Notes: generated by a model not told the origin, from the sequence alone. A stretch of DNA of 64,000 bases from Dyadobacter bucti (GCF_005869225.1 NZ_SWFP01000015.1:54787-118786); one strand, 5' to 3'; positions 8,836 through 18,532 are shown, numbered from the stretch's first letter. Numbers and translations: made by a program.

Positions 8836-9948
8836 TTAAATCGTTATTCTTCGGTTACGGGCAACTATTTTCCATTCCGCGACAGGTTCGTTGTTCTCAA
8901 TAACCGTTGCGAAATCATGTAATGCTACAGTGGGACAAACGTGGTACGGTATGGCATAGAAAACGTCTCCGATATTAATAGTGTCCCAAATGTCGTTGCT
9001 GACTTCCAGTACACCATGCTCTTCGCTCTGGCTTTGAACTGTGTAGCCGGAGAGATTAAGGATACGCAGCCGGTTTTCGACCGGGTTTTCAGCGGAAATA
9101 GCCTTGTGGCCCAGATCGATGGTCACAATTCCTTCGACAGGCTTTGAAATAACGCGCGTTAATATCACTGCTGCATGCTGAAAAGGCTGTCCGTCGAACC
9201 TGTCGCCGTAGCCCCAGTCCCAGAGTACATTTGTTCCGGGACTCAAAAAAACCTCCGGCCGCAAAACGTGCACAGTGAAAGAAGGAGATCCGCCGGCAAT
9301 GATCATCGGTTCATGCCCAAGATCATTTTTGATCAGGTCCAGCAGAGGTAATAGTTGGTCGTAGGCTTCGTCAGCAACCAGTTTCCTTTCGGAAAATTCA
9401 GGATTACGGATATGCCCGTCGTATACGTGGATACCGGCAAATGAAATATTGGGCAGAGCGGAAATAAATCGGTACAACGAAAGCAGCGACACATCGGTAG
9501 CATGGCCCGAGCGGTTCATACCATTATTTACATCAATAAAAATACTTGACGTAACACCTTTTGCCGCCGAAAGACTGTCCAGCTCCGTTGCCGTAGTTTC
9601 GTTGTCGATCAATGATGAAAACGAAACGTCAGGGAATTTTTCCCGTAGACGAAAAAGCCGGTCGATATTCGGGCCGACGAGCTGATAAGCGATCAGTATC
9701 CATTTTGCTCCCGCATCGGCCACCATTTCAGCCTCCGCAATGGTGGCGCATTTGAATTTGCTGATGCCCTGATCCAGCTGCATTTTAACGATTTCGCCAG
9801 TCTTATGGGTTTTAACATGCGGGATAAGCCTGTCCGCAGTTCCTGCTATATTGACCATGCCGCGGATATTATTCTCGATACGGTCTTTGTAAAAAAGCAG
9901 GGAAGGGGAAATAACTTTCTCGGGATCTTTCAGTTGGAACCAGGTCAT
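8836..9948 (-). CDS. PLP enzyme, D-threonine aldolase / D-serine dehydratase-like
   Basis: A 370-residue fold-type III (alanine racemase-like) PLP enzyme. Lys46 in IPHVKTHKT is the likely Schiff-base lysine. The barrel continues to about residue 250, and the C-terminal DSD/D-TA domain carries the metal-site motif YHVCPTVALHD. Relatives either split D-threonine to glycine and acetaldehyde or dehydrate D-serine or D-3-hydroxyaspartate, and sequence alone does not separate these. The start overlaps the stop of ridA by 4 bases. A RidA partner, which clears enamine/imine products of PLP dehydratases, favours the dehydratase reading. Confidence 0.82.
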   Translation of the reverse strand: MTWFQLKDPEKVISPSLLFYKDRIENNIRGMVNIAGTADRLIPHVKTHKTGEIVKMQLDQGISKFKCATIAEAEMVADAGAKWILIAYQLVGPNIDRLFRLREKFPDVSFSSLIDNETTATELDSLSAAKGVTSSIFIDVNNGMNRSGHATDVSLLSLYRFISALPNISFAGIHVYDGHIRNPEFSERKLVADEAYDQLLPLLDLIKNDLGHEPMIIAGGSPSFTVHVLRPEVFLSPGTNVLWDWGYGDRFDGQPFQHAAVILTRVISKPVEGIVTIDLGHKAISAENPVENRLRILNLSGYTVQSQSEEHGVLEVSNDIWDTINIGDVFYAIPYHVCPTVALHDFATVIENNEPVAEWKIVARNRRITI

Positions 9949-10421
9949 TTTTCTTCAAGTTCAAACATGGCTTCGATTTCCACCGGAATGTTGTCAGGCA
10001 ATGTGCCCATACCTACCGCGCTGCGAACGCCTATGCCGTTTTCTTCACCCCACACTTTTGCAAAAAGCTCGCTGCACCCGTTGATAATAAAAGGATGTTT
10101 TTCGAAGTCTGTGGTGCAGTTTACCATACCAAGTACTTTCACAACCCTTTTCACCCGGTTCAGACTACCCAGATTGGCCTTCAAAGTTGATAGTATAGCG
10201 AGTCCTACCTGGCGCGCAGCCAATTTACCCTGATTGGCATCAAGATCTTTGCCAATCCTCCCTTTGATCAGGGAGCCGTCATCCTGCACAGTACCGTGGC
10301 CCGAAACATATACCCAGCGTTTGTCCACGATTAGAAGAGGCTTGTATACGCCAACAGGTTTCGGCGCAGGGGGCAGGTTTAATCCAAGTTCTGCGAAGTT
10401 TGATTCTGGTGTTTTTTCCAT
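9945..10421 (-). CDS. RidA/YjgF-family enamine/imine deaminase-like protein
   Basis: A 158-residue protein of the YjgF/YER057c/UK114 family, a bit longer than the usual 130 and closer to the YjgF-like variant. Core features are GHGTVQDDGSLIKGRIGKD, VNCTTDFEKHPFIINGCSEL and GVRSAVGMGTLPDNIPVEIE, with the conserved Arg in GVRSAVG. RidA proteins hydrolyse reactive 2-aminoacrylate-type intermediates released by PLP enzymes. It is translationally coupled to the downstream PLP enzyme. Confidence 0.85.
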   Translation of the reverse strand: MEKTPESNFAELGLNLPPAPKPVGVYKPLLIVDKRWVYVSGHGTVQDDGSLIKGRIGKDLDANQGKLAARQVGLAILSTLKANLGSLNRVKRVVKVLGMVNCTTDFEKHPFIINGCSELFAKVWGEENGIGVRSAVGMGTLPDNIPVEIEAMFELEEK

Positions 10422-10492
10422 TGTTTAATAAATAAATAATTGCCCTGCATCCCGGGCGGGAAACGAGGCGATGTATGGGTTATATTGATTGG

Positions 10493-11797
10493 TTAAAGGA
10501 ACAAATTTAGTACTAATACGCCCAGTAATCCCATTACGGACACAATTGTTTCCATTACCGACCAGGTAAGCAGCGTGTCTTTGATGCTCAGGTTGAAGTA
10601 TTCTTTGAAAAGCCAGAAGCCCCCGTCGTTCAGGTGAGAGAACATTAGGCTGCCTGATCCAATGGAAAGTACAAGGAGCTCCGGGGGAACGGTGGAATTT
10701 ATCAGCAGAGGTGACAGTATACCCACCGTCGTAAGCCCGGCGACTGTTGCCGACCCAACACATACCCGGATGATCGCCGCAATTCCCCAACTCAGCAGCA
10801 AAGGTGATATGTCGATTCCTTTGAGGCTTTCGGCAATGAAAGTGCTCACGCCGCTGGCAGTCATGATTTCCTTGAAAACGCCCGCTCCGGCGATGATCAG
10901 CAGGATTACAGAAACACCTTTGAAGGCTTCTTCCATGGATTTGCTGATTTTTTTCATATCCATTCCGCGAAGTATGCCTAGGGTATATGCAGCAAAAAGT
11001 ACAGAAACCAGCATCCCGAAGTATGGTTCGGCCATAATCCCGATGAATTTATTATCGGGATAAACGCGCTTCACAGCCGACATAGACGTAAGCAGAAAAA
11101 CGGGTAAAAGTGCGGTTATAATGCTGATACCAAGTCCGGGAAGTTCGGAAGCAGGGCGTGGTTTTACGTTGAAAAGATCTTCATCAGGCTTGGGCTGAAA
11201 ACGTTTCAGGCGGCTTCCAAAAATGGGCCCGGCAACGGCAATTGCAGGAATGGAGACAATAATCCCGTAAAGAAGTGTCTGGCCCAGGTCCGCATTGAGC
11301 TGACTTGCTATGGCAGCCGGCGAAGGGTGGGGGGGAAGGTACCCGTGCGCCACCGATAATGCGGACAACATCGGAACACCCACATATAACAGCGGAAGCT
11401 TTGCCGTGGCGCTGATCATAAAGATCAAGGGGATAACGATCACAAATCCTGCGTTATAAAACAACGGGATACCGATCACAAAACCAGCCAGGGCCATTCC
11501 CCACTGGAGGTATTTTTTGCCAAAAAGACCAATTAACGCATCCGTGATCCGCTGGGCGGCGCCGCTGTCAGCCACCATTTTTCCGAGCATCGCCCCAAAC
11601 CCGACGATCAGTACAAGATCTCCCAATGTGCCTCCCACGCCTTTCTGTATGGCTTTGCTGACTGCATCTACCGTCAGGCCGCTGGCGAACCCAAGGCCTA
11701 TGGATACCAGTAAAAATGATATGAATGTGTCAATTTTAAGCCAGGCAATCAGTACAATGAGGGTGAGTATCGCGAGAAAGGTCAGGAATAAAGGCAT
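10493..11797 (-). CDS. GntP-family permease
   Basis: A 434-residue inner-membrane transporter with about 12 hydrophobic segments. It matches the GntP family by IVGFGAMLGKMVADSGAAQRI, the PLFYNAGFVIVIPL segment and GYLPPHPSPAAIA. Family members carry gluconate and related hydroxy acids, but DsdX in the same family carries D-serine. With the D-amino-acid genes immediately downstream (71 bases to ridA), a D-serine/D-hydroxyamino-acid or small peptide-derived acid is a reasonable substrate. It is the first gene of the operon. Confidence 0.85.
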   Translation of the reverse strand: MPLFLTFLAILTLIVLIAWLKIDTFISFLLVSIGLGFASGLTVDAVSKAIQKGVGGTLGDLVLIVGFGAMLGKMVADSGAAQRITDALIGLFGKKYLQWGMALAGFVIGIPLFYNAGFVIVIPLIFMISATAKLPLLYVGVPMLSALSVAHGYLPPHPSPAAIASQLNADLGQTLLYGIIVSIPAIAVAGPIFGSRLKRFQPKPDEDLFNVKPRPASELPGLGISIITALLPVFLLTSMSAVKRVYPDNKFIGIMAEPYFGMLVSVLFAAYTLGILRGMDMKKISKSMEEAFKGVSVILLIIAGAGVFKEIMTASGVSTFIAESLKGIDISPLLLSWGIAAIIRVCVGSATVAGLTTVGILSPLLINSTVPPELLVLSIGSGSLMFSHLNDGGFWLFKEYFNLSIKDTLLTWSVMETIVSVMGLLGVLVLNLFL

Positions 11798-12076
11798 AGG
11801 GATAAATTTGGGAATTGAGCTTTTAGGTTATAAGCCGGAAGAAAGGAAAATTTAATGAAAGATGCGAATTAAGTTTGTCACAAGTTTTAAATCGCGATAA
11901 CAGCCCAAAGATCACTTATATAGAAAAGGCGGGGAGAAGAAGAGCAAAAGATAGTTTGTTAGAATGCCTAAAAATAGCGAAATTTGGTTTTTGCAACTTA
12001 CAATATTGTATTAATCAAACTGGGTGATTGTATTTTCAGTCTCTCACTTAAATTTTCGATTCTTTTCTAATTCTTT
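11798..12076. promoter_or_regulatory. divergent promoter region of gntP operon and gyrA
   Basis: A 279-base AT-rich gap between divergent genes. It must hold promoters for both, but I cannot place boxes with confidence. The gyrA start has no Shine-Dalgarno sequence, as is normal for this phylum. Confidence 0.3.
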
Positions 12077-14701
12077 ATGGCAGAATCTTCTGGTGAAAAC
12101 ATTATCCCCATTAACATTGAGGATGAAATGCGTGGAGCATACATCGATTACTCGATGTCAGTTATTATTTCCCGCGCTTTGCCCGACGTTCGCGATGGTT
12201 TGAAACCGGTGCACAGGCGTGTGTTGTATGGTATGTCCGATTTGGGTGTGAACTACAACCGTTCCCACAAAAAGTCGGCTCGTATAGTAGGGGAGGTTTT
12301 GGGGAAATATCACCCGCATGGTGACTCTTCGGTTTACAATACAATGGTTCGTATGGCTCAGCCCTGGTCGCTGCGCTATCCGTTAGTGGACGGTCAGGGA
12401 AACTTCGGTTCCGTGGATGGTGATAACCCTGCGGCTATGCGTTACACCGAAGCAAGACTGAAACGGCTTGCAGACGAATTATTGAATGATCTGGGCAAGG
12501 ATACAGTTGATTTTCAGCCCAACTTTGATGACTCATTATCAGAGCCCACTGTTCTCCCCGCAAAATTCCCCAACCTGCTGGTAAACGGTTCTTCCGGAAT
12601 TGCGGTGGGTATGGCTACCAACATGGCTCCGCATAACCTTTCCGAAGTAGTGGACGGTGTGCTGGCCTACATCGATAACCCGGAAATCACGATCCCGGAG
12701 CTGATGGAGCACGTAAAGGCACCGGATTTTCCGACAGGAGGTATTATATATGGTTACAATGGCGTGCGTTCGGCCTTTGAAACGGGTAGGGGAAGCATAA
12801 TCATGCGCTCCAAAGCTCAGTTTGAGGTAGCCAAAAACGGCAGGGAGCAGATCATCGTAACTGAAATTCCTTACATGACCAACAAGGCCGCGATGATCGA
12901 AAGGATCGCCGGACTTATCAATGAGAAAAAACTGGACGGTATCTCAGATATCCGTGATGAATCGGACAGGGACGGGATGCGGATCGTTTTTGATCTGAAA
13001 AAGGATGCAATTCCTAATATTGTTCTGAATCACCTTTTCAAATATACTCCTTTACAGTCTTCTTTCGGGGTGAATAATGTGGCGCTGGTAAAAGGTCGCC
13101 CGGTAATGCTCAACCTGAAAGATCTGATCAAGCATTATGTAGAACACCGGATCGTGGTCATTACCCGCAGAACGGAGTACGAACTGCGTGAAGCTGAAAA
13201 ACGTGCACATATTTTGCAAGGCTTGCTGATTGCTCTGGATAACCTGGATGCAGTAATTGCCCTCATCAGAAGTGCACGCGATCCTGAGATTGCGAAGACT
13301 GGCTTGATGGAGCAGTTCGAGCTGAGTGAAATTCAGGCAAAAGCAATTCTCGAACTTCGTTTACAACGTCTGACTGGTCTTGAAAGAGACAAGATTGTGA
13401 AGGAGTACGAGGAAATCATGGTATTGATCACGGACTTGAAAGATATTCTGGCGAATGAATTCCGTAAGTATGATATTATCAAAACCGAGCTTGGTGAGAT
13501 CAAGGACCGTTACGGCGATGAACGCCGGACCAAAATAGAATTTTCGGCGGAGGAATTCAGCGACGAGGACATGATCCCGGACGATGAAATGCTTATCACG
13601 ATTTCCAATGAGGGGTATATCAAACGTACACCGTTGTCTGAGTACCGCACACAGACCAGGGGCGGGGTAGGATCACGCGGGGTGAAAACCAAGGATACCG
13701 ATTTTACAGAGCACTTGTTTTCGGCGACCATGCTGAACTACCTGCTTATTTTTACCGAATATGGTAAATTGTTCTGGATGAAAGTATATGAGGTACCGGA
13801 AGGAAGCAAAACTTCGAAAGGTAGGCCAATACAAAACCTGATCAGCCTTGAAAACGGTGATTCTATACGTTCGGTGATCAATGTGCGTACTTTGTCAGAT
13901 GAGGATTATATCAACAACAATTACCTCATTATGTGTACGCAGCAGGGCACAATCAAGAAAACTTTGCTGGAAGCTTATTCACGTCCACGTACAAACGGAA
14001 TTATTGCGATATCGATCAATGAAGGCGACAGGCTGTTGAATGTAGCTTTGACCAATGGTGATAATGATATTGTGATTGCCTCAAGTGCAGGCCGTGCAGT
14101 TCGTTTCAACGAGAAGGGTGTACGTCCGATGGGCAGGACTGCTGCAGGAGTACGCGGTATCAACTTGAATGATCCGGAAAATAAAGTGATCGGTATGGTT
14201 TGTATAAACCGGGAGGATGCGCAGTTGTTGGTGGTTTCTGAAAATGGTTTTGGAAAACGCTCAGCAATTGACAGTTACCGGATCACTAACCGTGGTGGTA
14301 AAGGTGTTTCAACCATGAATGCCACGGATAAAGTAGGAAAGCTCGTAGCAATCCGAGAAGTAACCGAGCAGGATGATCTGATGATTATTACCAGAAACGG
14401 TATAGCCATCAGAATGAGTGTGGAAGACATCAGGCTTGCAGGACGTAACACGCAGGGAGTGAAGTTGATCAAGCTCAATAACTCTGATGAAATTACATCG
14501 GTGACACGGATATTGAAAGATCCGGATGAAAAAGCCGAAGAATTGGATGAAGAAGGTAACGTAGTGACCAAGCCGGTCGATATCATAGAAGGTTCTGTGG
14601 ATATGGAAGTCCTTGCATCTGATGATCTGGATGAGGAGGAAGATGATGTTCTGGATGACGAGGCGGACGAGACAGACGGTCTTGACGAGCCAGAGGCATG
14701 A
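12077..14701 (+). CDS. gyrA: DNA gyrase subunit A
   Basis: An 874-residue protein. The breakage-reunion domain has GKYHPHGDSSVYNTMVRMAQ and the catalytic Tyr in AAMRYTEARL. The C-terminal beta-pinwheel contains a GyrA-box-like TNRGGKG, which together with length argues for GyrA over ParC. A very acidic tail follows (DDLDEEEDDVLDDEADE). Residue 88 is Asn, at the position of E. coli Asp87 in the quinolone-resistance region; the preceding Ser equivalent to Ser83 is kept. It introduces negative supercoils together with GyrB, which is not in the window. The secreted TPR gene follows after 72 bases. Confidence 0.96.
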   Translation: MAESSGENIIPINIEDEMRGAYIDYSMSVIISRALPDVRDGLKPVHRRVLYGMSDLGVNYNRSHKKSARIVGEVLGKYHPHGDSSVYNTMVRMAQPWSLRYPLVDGQGNFGSVDGDNPAAMRYTEARLKRLADELLNDLGKDTVDFQPNFDDSLSEPTVLPAKFPNLLVNGSSGIAVGMATNMAPHNLSEVVDGVLAYIDNPEITIPELMEHVKAPDFPTGGIIYGYNGVRSAFETGRGSIIMRSKAQFEVAKNGREQIIVTEIPYMTNKAAMIERIAGLINEKKLDGISDIRDESDRDGMRIVFDLKKDAIPNIVLNHLFKYTPLQSSFGVNNVALVKGRPVMLNLKDLIKHYVEHRIVVITRRTEYELREAEKRAHILQGLLIALDNLDAVIALIRSARDPEIAKTGLMEQFELSEIQAKAILELRLQRLTGLERDKIVKEYEEIMVLITDLKDILANEFRKYDIIKTELGEIKDRYGDERRTKIEFSAEEFSDEDMIPDDEMLITISNEGYIKRTPLSEYRTQTRGGVGSRGVKTKDTDFTEHLFSATMLNYLLIFTEYGKLFWMKVYEVPEGSKTSKGRPIQNLISLENGDSIRSVINVRTLSDEDYINNNYLIMCTQQGTIKKTLLEAYSRPRTNGIIAISINEGDRLLNVALTNGDNDIVIASSAGRAVRFNEKGVRPMGRTAAGVRGINLNDPENKVIGMVCINREDAQLLVVSENGFGKRSAIDSYRITNRGGKGVSTMNATDKVGKLVAIREVTEQDDLMIITRNGIAIRMSVEDIRLAGRNTQGVKLIKLNNSDEITSVTRILKDPDEKAEELDEEGNVVTKPVDIIEGSVDMEVLASDDLDEEEDDVLDDEADETDGLDEPEA

Positions 14702-14773
14702 TTTTTGTGAAAAAATATCAAATCCATTTATATTTTACAGACGAACAATCAATCACAACCAAAGTTAATATTT

Positions 14774-16234
14774 ATGAAAAAACTGTTTTTTGTTTCTGCA
14801 CTTAGCCTTTTCAGCATGGCTGCGTTTGCGCAGGATGATGCTGTCAACAAGGCCGTGGTAGATCAATTTCGTAAGGATAAGGAAAAAAGCGATAAAGATG
14901 TGTCTGACCCCAAAAGCAGCGCAAAGGCTTCTTTCTGGTTGGAAAGGGCAAAACTTTATGAAAACATTGCTTTGCAAGGATCAGAAGTAGATTCGAGCGC
15001 TGCAAAAACTGCTTACGAGGCATATAAAAAGGTTGTTGAACTGGATCTGACCAAAAAAGGCGAGCCAGGAAAATCTTCCAAGGAAGCGTCCAATGTGCTT
15101 GCAGGAGGGGAAGGAACTCAGCTTTTCAATGCTTTCGTAAAACAGGGTGCAGAAAAGTATCAGGCCAAAAACCTTGGCGGCGCTCTGGAGATGTTCACTG
15201 CTGCTCAGGAGATCAATAAAAAGGATACTCTTGCTTCTCTATATGGTGGTATAGCCGCGCAACAGCTTGATAAAAAGGATGTTGCAAAAGAACAGTTCGA
15301 GAAATACGTAGCTAACGGCGGAAAAGATCCTAGTGTATTCTACGGGTTGGCTCAGTTGTACCGTGCAGATAACAACTTTGACAAAGCTGTGGAAGCTTTG
15401 AACAAGGGTCTTGAACGTTCTCCGGGCAACAAGGATTTGAAATCAGAAATTGTCAATATTTTGCTTGCATCAGGCAAAGAAGACCAGGCGATTGATGAGT
15501 TGATAGCACTCACGAAATCAGATCCGAATAATGCACAGAATATAGTTAACCTCGCAATCCTTTACGATAACACCAGTTCTAAGACAGGTCAGAAAATTAA
15601 GGAGATTCAGAGCAAACTAGGTTCAGGAGCTGGAAAAACAGCGAATCTTACCAAGAACCTTGAAAGTGAAAAAGGAAAGATCGAGGTGTATGACGGAGAG
15701 GTTAAGCGTATTGGTGCATTGATTAAGAAACAACCGAAAAACGCGGATCTGAAACGTCAGTTGGCTGAGGTTAACGAAAAGAAAAAAGAATCCCTTGCGA
15801 CAATTGCAAGCATTGAAGGTGAAATCAAAACCGCTGCTGAAGCTGCGAAAGGAAATGATGTTGCAGCATTGGAAAAAGAATTGGCTGAGTTGAAAGCTAA
15901 ACAGGCTAACGCCGGTAAAGAAGCGATTGCCAATTATCAGAAGGTGTTGCAGATAGATGCAAACAACTATGATGCGCTTTACAACCTGGGTGTTTATTAT
16001 TTCAATGAAGCAGTTCAGCTGAAAGGCGAAGTTGACAATATGAACATGACCGAATACCAGCAGCGCGGTAAAGAGATTGAAGGCCGTGTGTGTGGTAAAT
16101 TCAAAAAAGCAAAACCATATTTTGAAAAAGCGATTCAGGCAAAAGACGAAGCAGAAGCTAAGGAAAACCTTACAACTGTTAACGGAGTTCTTGAACAGTT
16201 CGCTGGAAAAGGAGTTGCTTGCGTTGAAGAATAG
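14774..16234 (+). CDS. secreted TPR-repeat protein
   Basis: A 486-residue protein with a signal peptide (MKKLFFVSALSLFSMAAFAQ). Several TPR units follow, for example ALEMFTAAQEINKKDTLASL, YGLAQLYRADNNFDKAVEAL and YDALYNLGVYYFNEAVQL. A Lys/Glu-rich coiled coil sits at about 270-375, so the repeats form two blocks. It is exported, probably periplasmic. The function is unknown; TPR proteins of this kind scaffold envelope complexes. A strong terminator follows within 20 bases. Confidence 0.8.
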   Translation: MKKLFFVSALSLFSMAAFAQDDAVNKAVVDQFRKDKEKSDKDVSDPKSSAKASFWLERAKLYENIALQGSEVDSSAAKTAYEAYKKVVELDLTKKGEPGKSSKEASNVLAGGEGTQLFNAFVKQGAEKYQAKNLGGALEMFTAAQEINKKDTLASLYGGIAAQQLDKKDVAKEQFEKYVANGGKDPSVFYGLAQLYRADNNFDKAVEALNKGLERSPGNKDLKSEIVNILLASGKEDQAIDELIALTKSDPNNAQNIVNLAILYDNTSSKTGQKIKEIQSKLGSGAGKTANLTKNLESEKGKIEVYDGEVKRIGALIKKQPKNADLKRQLAEVNEKKKESLATIASIEGEIKTAAEAAKGNDVAALEKELAELKAKQANAGKEAIANYQKVLQIDANNYDALYNLGVYYFNEAVQLKGEVDNMNMTEYQQRGKEIEGRVCGKFKKAKPYFEKAIQAKDEAEAKENLTTVNGVLEQFAGKGVACVEE

Positions 16235-16249
16235 GACGTACAACAACAA

Positions 16250-16289
16250 CCATAAAAAAGACGCTCCAGATGGGGCGTCTTTTTTATGG
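16250..16289 (+). terminator. intrinsic terminator after the TPR gene
   Basis: A perfect 15-bp inverted repeat, CCATAAAAAAGACGC / GCGTCTTTTTTATGG, with a 10-base loop and built-in T-run. It lies 15 bases past the stop and could work in both directions. Confidence 0.85.
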
Positions 16290-16608
16290 TTGAATATCTA
16301 TTTAACATAATATAAATTATGAAACAAATTTATATGCTTTGAGAATTGATCATAACCAGGCATTGGCCGGGAATTTCCTGCTCGTGAAAACCTAAGCGGC
16401 ATTTAAATTGTGAAAATGTGCCTTATTCTTCTGCAAATGAGCTTTGTGCGTGTTTATTTTAACCATGTCCAATTAGATGTCTGATTTTGATTTTCGAGTA
16501 AAATCACCGAAAAAACAACCGAACAATAATTTAGTCGCCGCAGAATAAACGGTCGATAGCTAGGCTTGACCCAACAGAATTAATTATTGTATACTTATTC
16601 CGGATCTA
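16290..16608. other. gene-free intergenic region
   Basis: About 320 bases, AT-rich, presumably holding the promoter of the DKNYY lipoprotein. No clear repeat, RNA or promoter box was seen. Confidence 0.35.
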
Positions 16609-17550
16609 ATGTATCAGAGAATGAATTTAAGGATTACGTATATCAAAATTATTTTCAGGATGGGAATACTGACGTTTTTGACAAATTTTTTTGCCTCTTG
16701 CTCCGACACCAGGTCAGCTTTCAAACCTGGCTTTCTGGCCGCTGCCGGGTATTACGTTCGTCAAGGCAAGGTATATTATTATGGGGGTTTTAATAATGCA
16801 TCGGCAAAGGAACTACCCGGAGCAAATGCAAAGTCATTCGAAGTTTTGGATGAAATTTCCCACGGCCAGAAAGTTACGTCGCTTTACGCTCGGGATGACA
16901 AACATGTTTATTATGCAGGTGAATTGCTTCGGAATGCAGATGCGCAGACGTTTAAGGTATTGGGTTCAGAATTGGGAAAGGATAATAATCATGTGTTTTC
17001 CCGGACCTCTGTGTTATCGAATGATCCCGGGAACTTTGTTGAACTGAGGGAAGGATTTTACAAGGATAGCAAAACCGTCTTTATGGGCGACCGGATTATC
17101 TCAGATGATCCGAAAAATTTCAGTTTTCTTGAAACTATGGATGGCATTACGTATTGGAGCGATTCCAAGGGTATTATCGCTAACGACATCCGCATGGATT
17201 CAGCGGATTTTCACACTTTCTGGATTCTCCGATATGGTTATTCCGTTGATAAAAACCACGTTTACTTAATCGAGGATGCCAGTCTGAAAATACTGACAGA
17301 GATCGATCCGAAAACTTTCCGGGTTTTATCTCAATATTATACGATGGATGAGAACCGGGTGTATTGGCGCGGAAAAGTACTTCCTCATTCGAATCCCGAT
17401 ACTTTTAAAATATTGAATGAAGAAGTACACTGCAGTCACGATGGTGAACGCGCTTACCACTGGAACAATATCATACCCCATGTAAATCCGGCAAAGTTTC
17501 CGGATGACAAACGGTGCAAATATTGTAACGACAAAGAAGTGGTTTTTTAG
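16609..17550 (+). CDS. DKNYY-repeat lipoprotein
   Basis: A 313-residue protein. The N-terminus is a lipoprotein signal ending in a lipobox-like FFAS-Cys31; translation may begin at either of two ATGs (16609 or 16621). The mature part consists of repeats of a short unit centred on DKxxVYY/W followed by a partly conserved turn: ARDDKHVYYAGELL, GKDNNHVFSRTSVL, YKDSKTVFMGDRI, VDKNHVYLIEDAS, TMDENRVYWRGKVL. This matches the DKNYY family, whose role is unknown. It is probably anchored in the outer membrane and stands alone between unrelated genes. Confidence 0.7.
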   Translation: MYQRMNLRITYIKIIFRMGILTFLTNFFASCSDTRSAFKPGFLAAAGYYVRQGKVYYYGGFNNASAKELPGANAKSFEVLDEISHGQKVTSLYARDDKHVYYAGELLRNADAQTFKVLGSELGKDNNHVFSRTSVLSNDPGNFVELREGFYKDSKTVFMGDRIISDDPKNFSFLETMDGITYWSDSKGIIANDIRMDSADFHTFWILRYGYSVDKNHVYLIEDASLKILTEIDPKTFRVLSQYYTMDENRVYWRGKVLPHSNPDTFKILNEEVHCSHDGERAYHWNNIIPHVNPAKFPDDKRCKYCNDKEVVF

Positions 17551-17637
17551 TTTAAAATTAACTTCTTTTGTCAGCCTGAGGGCAAATTGGAAAAGTAGTA
17601 TGCACCTCACCTTCAATCGCGCTCAGGCCGACCTATG

Positions 17638-18504
17638 CTATGCTACATCACAAATCTGAACGCATTGTTTCAAAGATGCAAGTGGTTCGCGTTTTGGGAT
17701 AAATTCCTGAGCTACAAAACCTTTGAAGCCTGTTTCCACGATCGCTTTCATGATTGCGGGATAATATAGTTCCTGCCCTTCGTCTATTTCGTTTCTTCCG
17801 GGAACACCGCCAGTGTGATAATGAGCAATATACTTATGATACGTTTTAATGGTGGCGATCACATCACCCTCCATGATTGACATGTGATAAATGTCGTACA
17901 GCAATTTGAATTTTTCGGAACCGACCATTTCACAAAGACCAGCGCCCCAGGCTGTGTGGTCGCACATATAGTCCTTATGGTTGACTTTGCTGTTAAGCAG
18001 TTCCATTACCAAGGTCACGTTGTATTTTTCTGCAGAAGGAATCAGACGGCGGAGCCCTACTGCACAATTTCGCATGCCGTCAATATCCGACATCCCTCTC
18101 CTGTTCCCCGAAAAGCAGATCACCGTTGTATATCCTGCCTCCTTTAATTTAGGAAAAATGTCCTCATAACTTTTGACAAGCTCATCGTGATTGGCGGGAT
18201 CATTAAATCCTTTTTCGATTCCCATCCCTGCACCGCTTGGCAATGCACAAGTTAGTCCGTATTTCTTTAGGATTGGCCACTCATTCGGGCCAAGCAATTC
18301 AATGGACGTCAATCCGATTTTCTTACATTCCTGCGCGAAGGTCTCAAGAGGGATACTTCCATAACACCATTTGCATACGGAGTGATTTATTTTTCCGTTC
18401 AAAGTGCTTCCCAATGCTTTTTCGCTTGCTGCAAAGGCTTCTGTTACAGACAATAAGCCCGCGCCAGCGGCAATATTTTTTAGTGCTGAGCGTCTGCTGG
18501 ACAT
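17638..18504 (-). CDS. Tat-exported TIM-barrel sugar isomerase/epimerase, copy 2
   Basis: A 288-residue protein of the xylose-isomerase-like TIM-barrel superfamily (AP_endonuc_2; close to hydroxypyruvate isomerases). The start at ATG 18504 puts a twin-arginine signal at the N-terminus (SRRSALKNIAAGAGLL). Likely metal and catalytic residues are the Glu in LVMELLNSK, the Asp in LLYDIYHMS, the His pair in AHYHTGG and the Glu in VAQEFIP. It is highly similar along its full length to the gene immediately upstream and is clearly a tandem duplicate. It is the last gene of the sugar locus. The substrate is unknown. Confidence 0.82.
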   Translation of the reverse strand: MSSRRSALKNIAAGAGLLSVTEAFAASEKALGSTLNGKINHSVCKWCYGSIPLETFAQECKKIGLTSIELLGPNEWPILKKYGLTCALPSGAGMGIEKGFNDPANHDELVKSYEDIFPKLKEAGYTTVICFSGNRRGMSDIDGMRNCAVGLRRLIPSAEKYNVTLVMELLNSKVNHKDYMCDHTAWGAGLCEMVGSEKFKLLYDIYHMSIMEGDVIATIKTYHKYIAHYHTGGVPGRNEIDEGQELYYPAIMKAIVETGFKGFVAQEFIPKREPLASLKQCVQICDVA

Positions 18505-18532
18505 ATCAGGTGGTTGTTTAAATAGTTGATTT

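Noticed and set aside
8335..8922. Plus-strand frame of 195 codons
   Set aside because: It is entirely antisense to the dipeptidase and the start of the intergenic gap; no family features.
15623..16249. Minus-strand frame of 208 codons, very rich in Phe and Ser
   Set aside because: It is the mirror of Lys/Glu-rich codons in the secreted TPR gene; no independent coding evidence.
17570..17631. GTCAGCCTGAG / CTCAGGCCGAC inverted pair as a terminator of the isomerase unit
   Set aside because: The loop is long (about 40 bases), there is one mismatch and no T-run follows on either strand, so it is not supported as a terminator.
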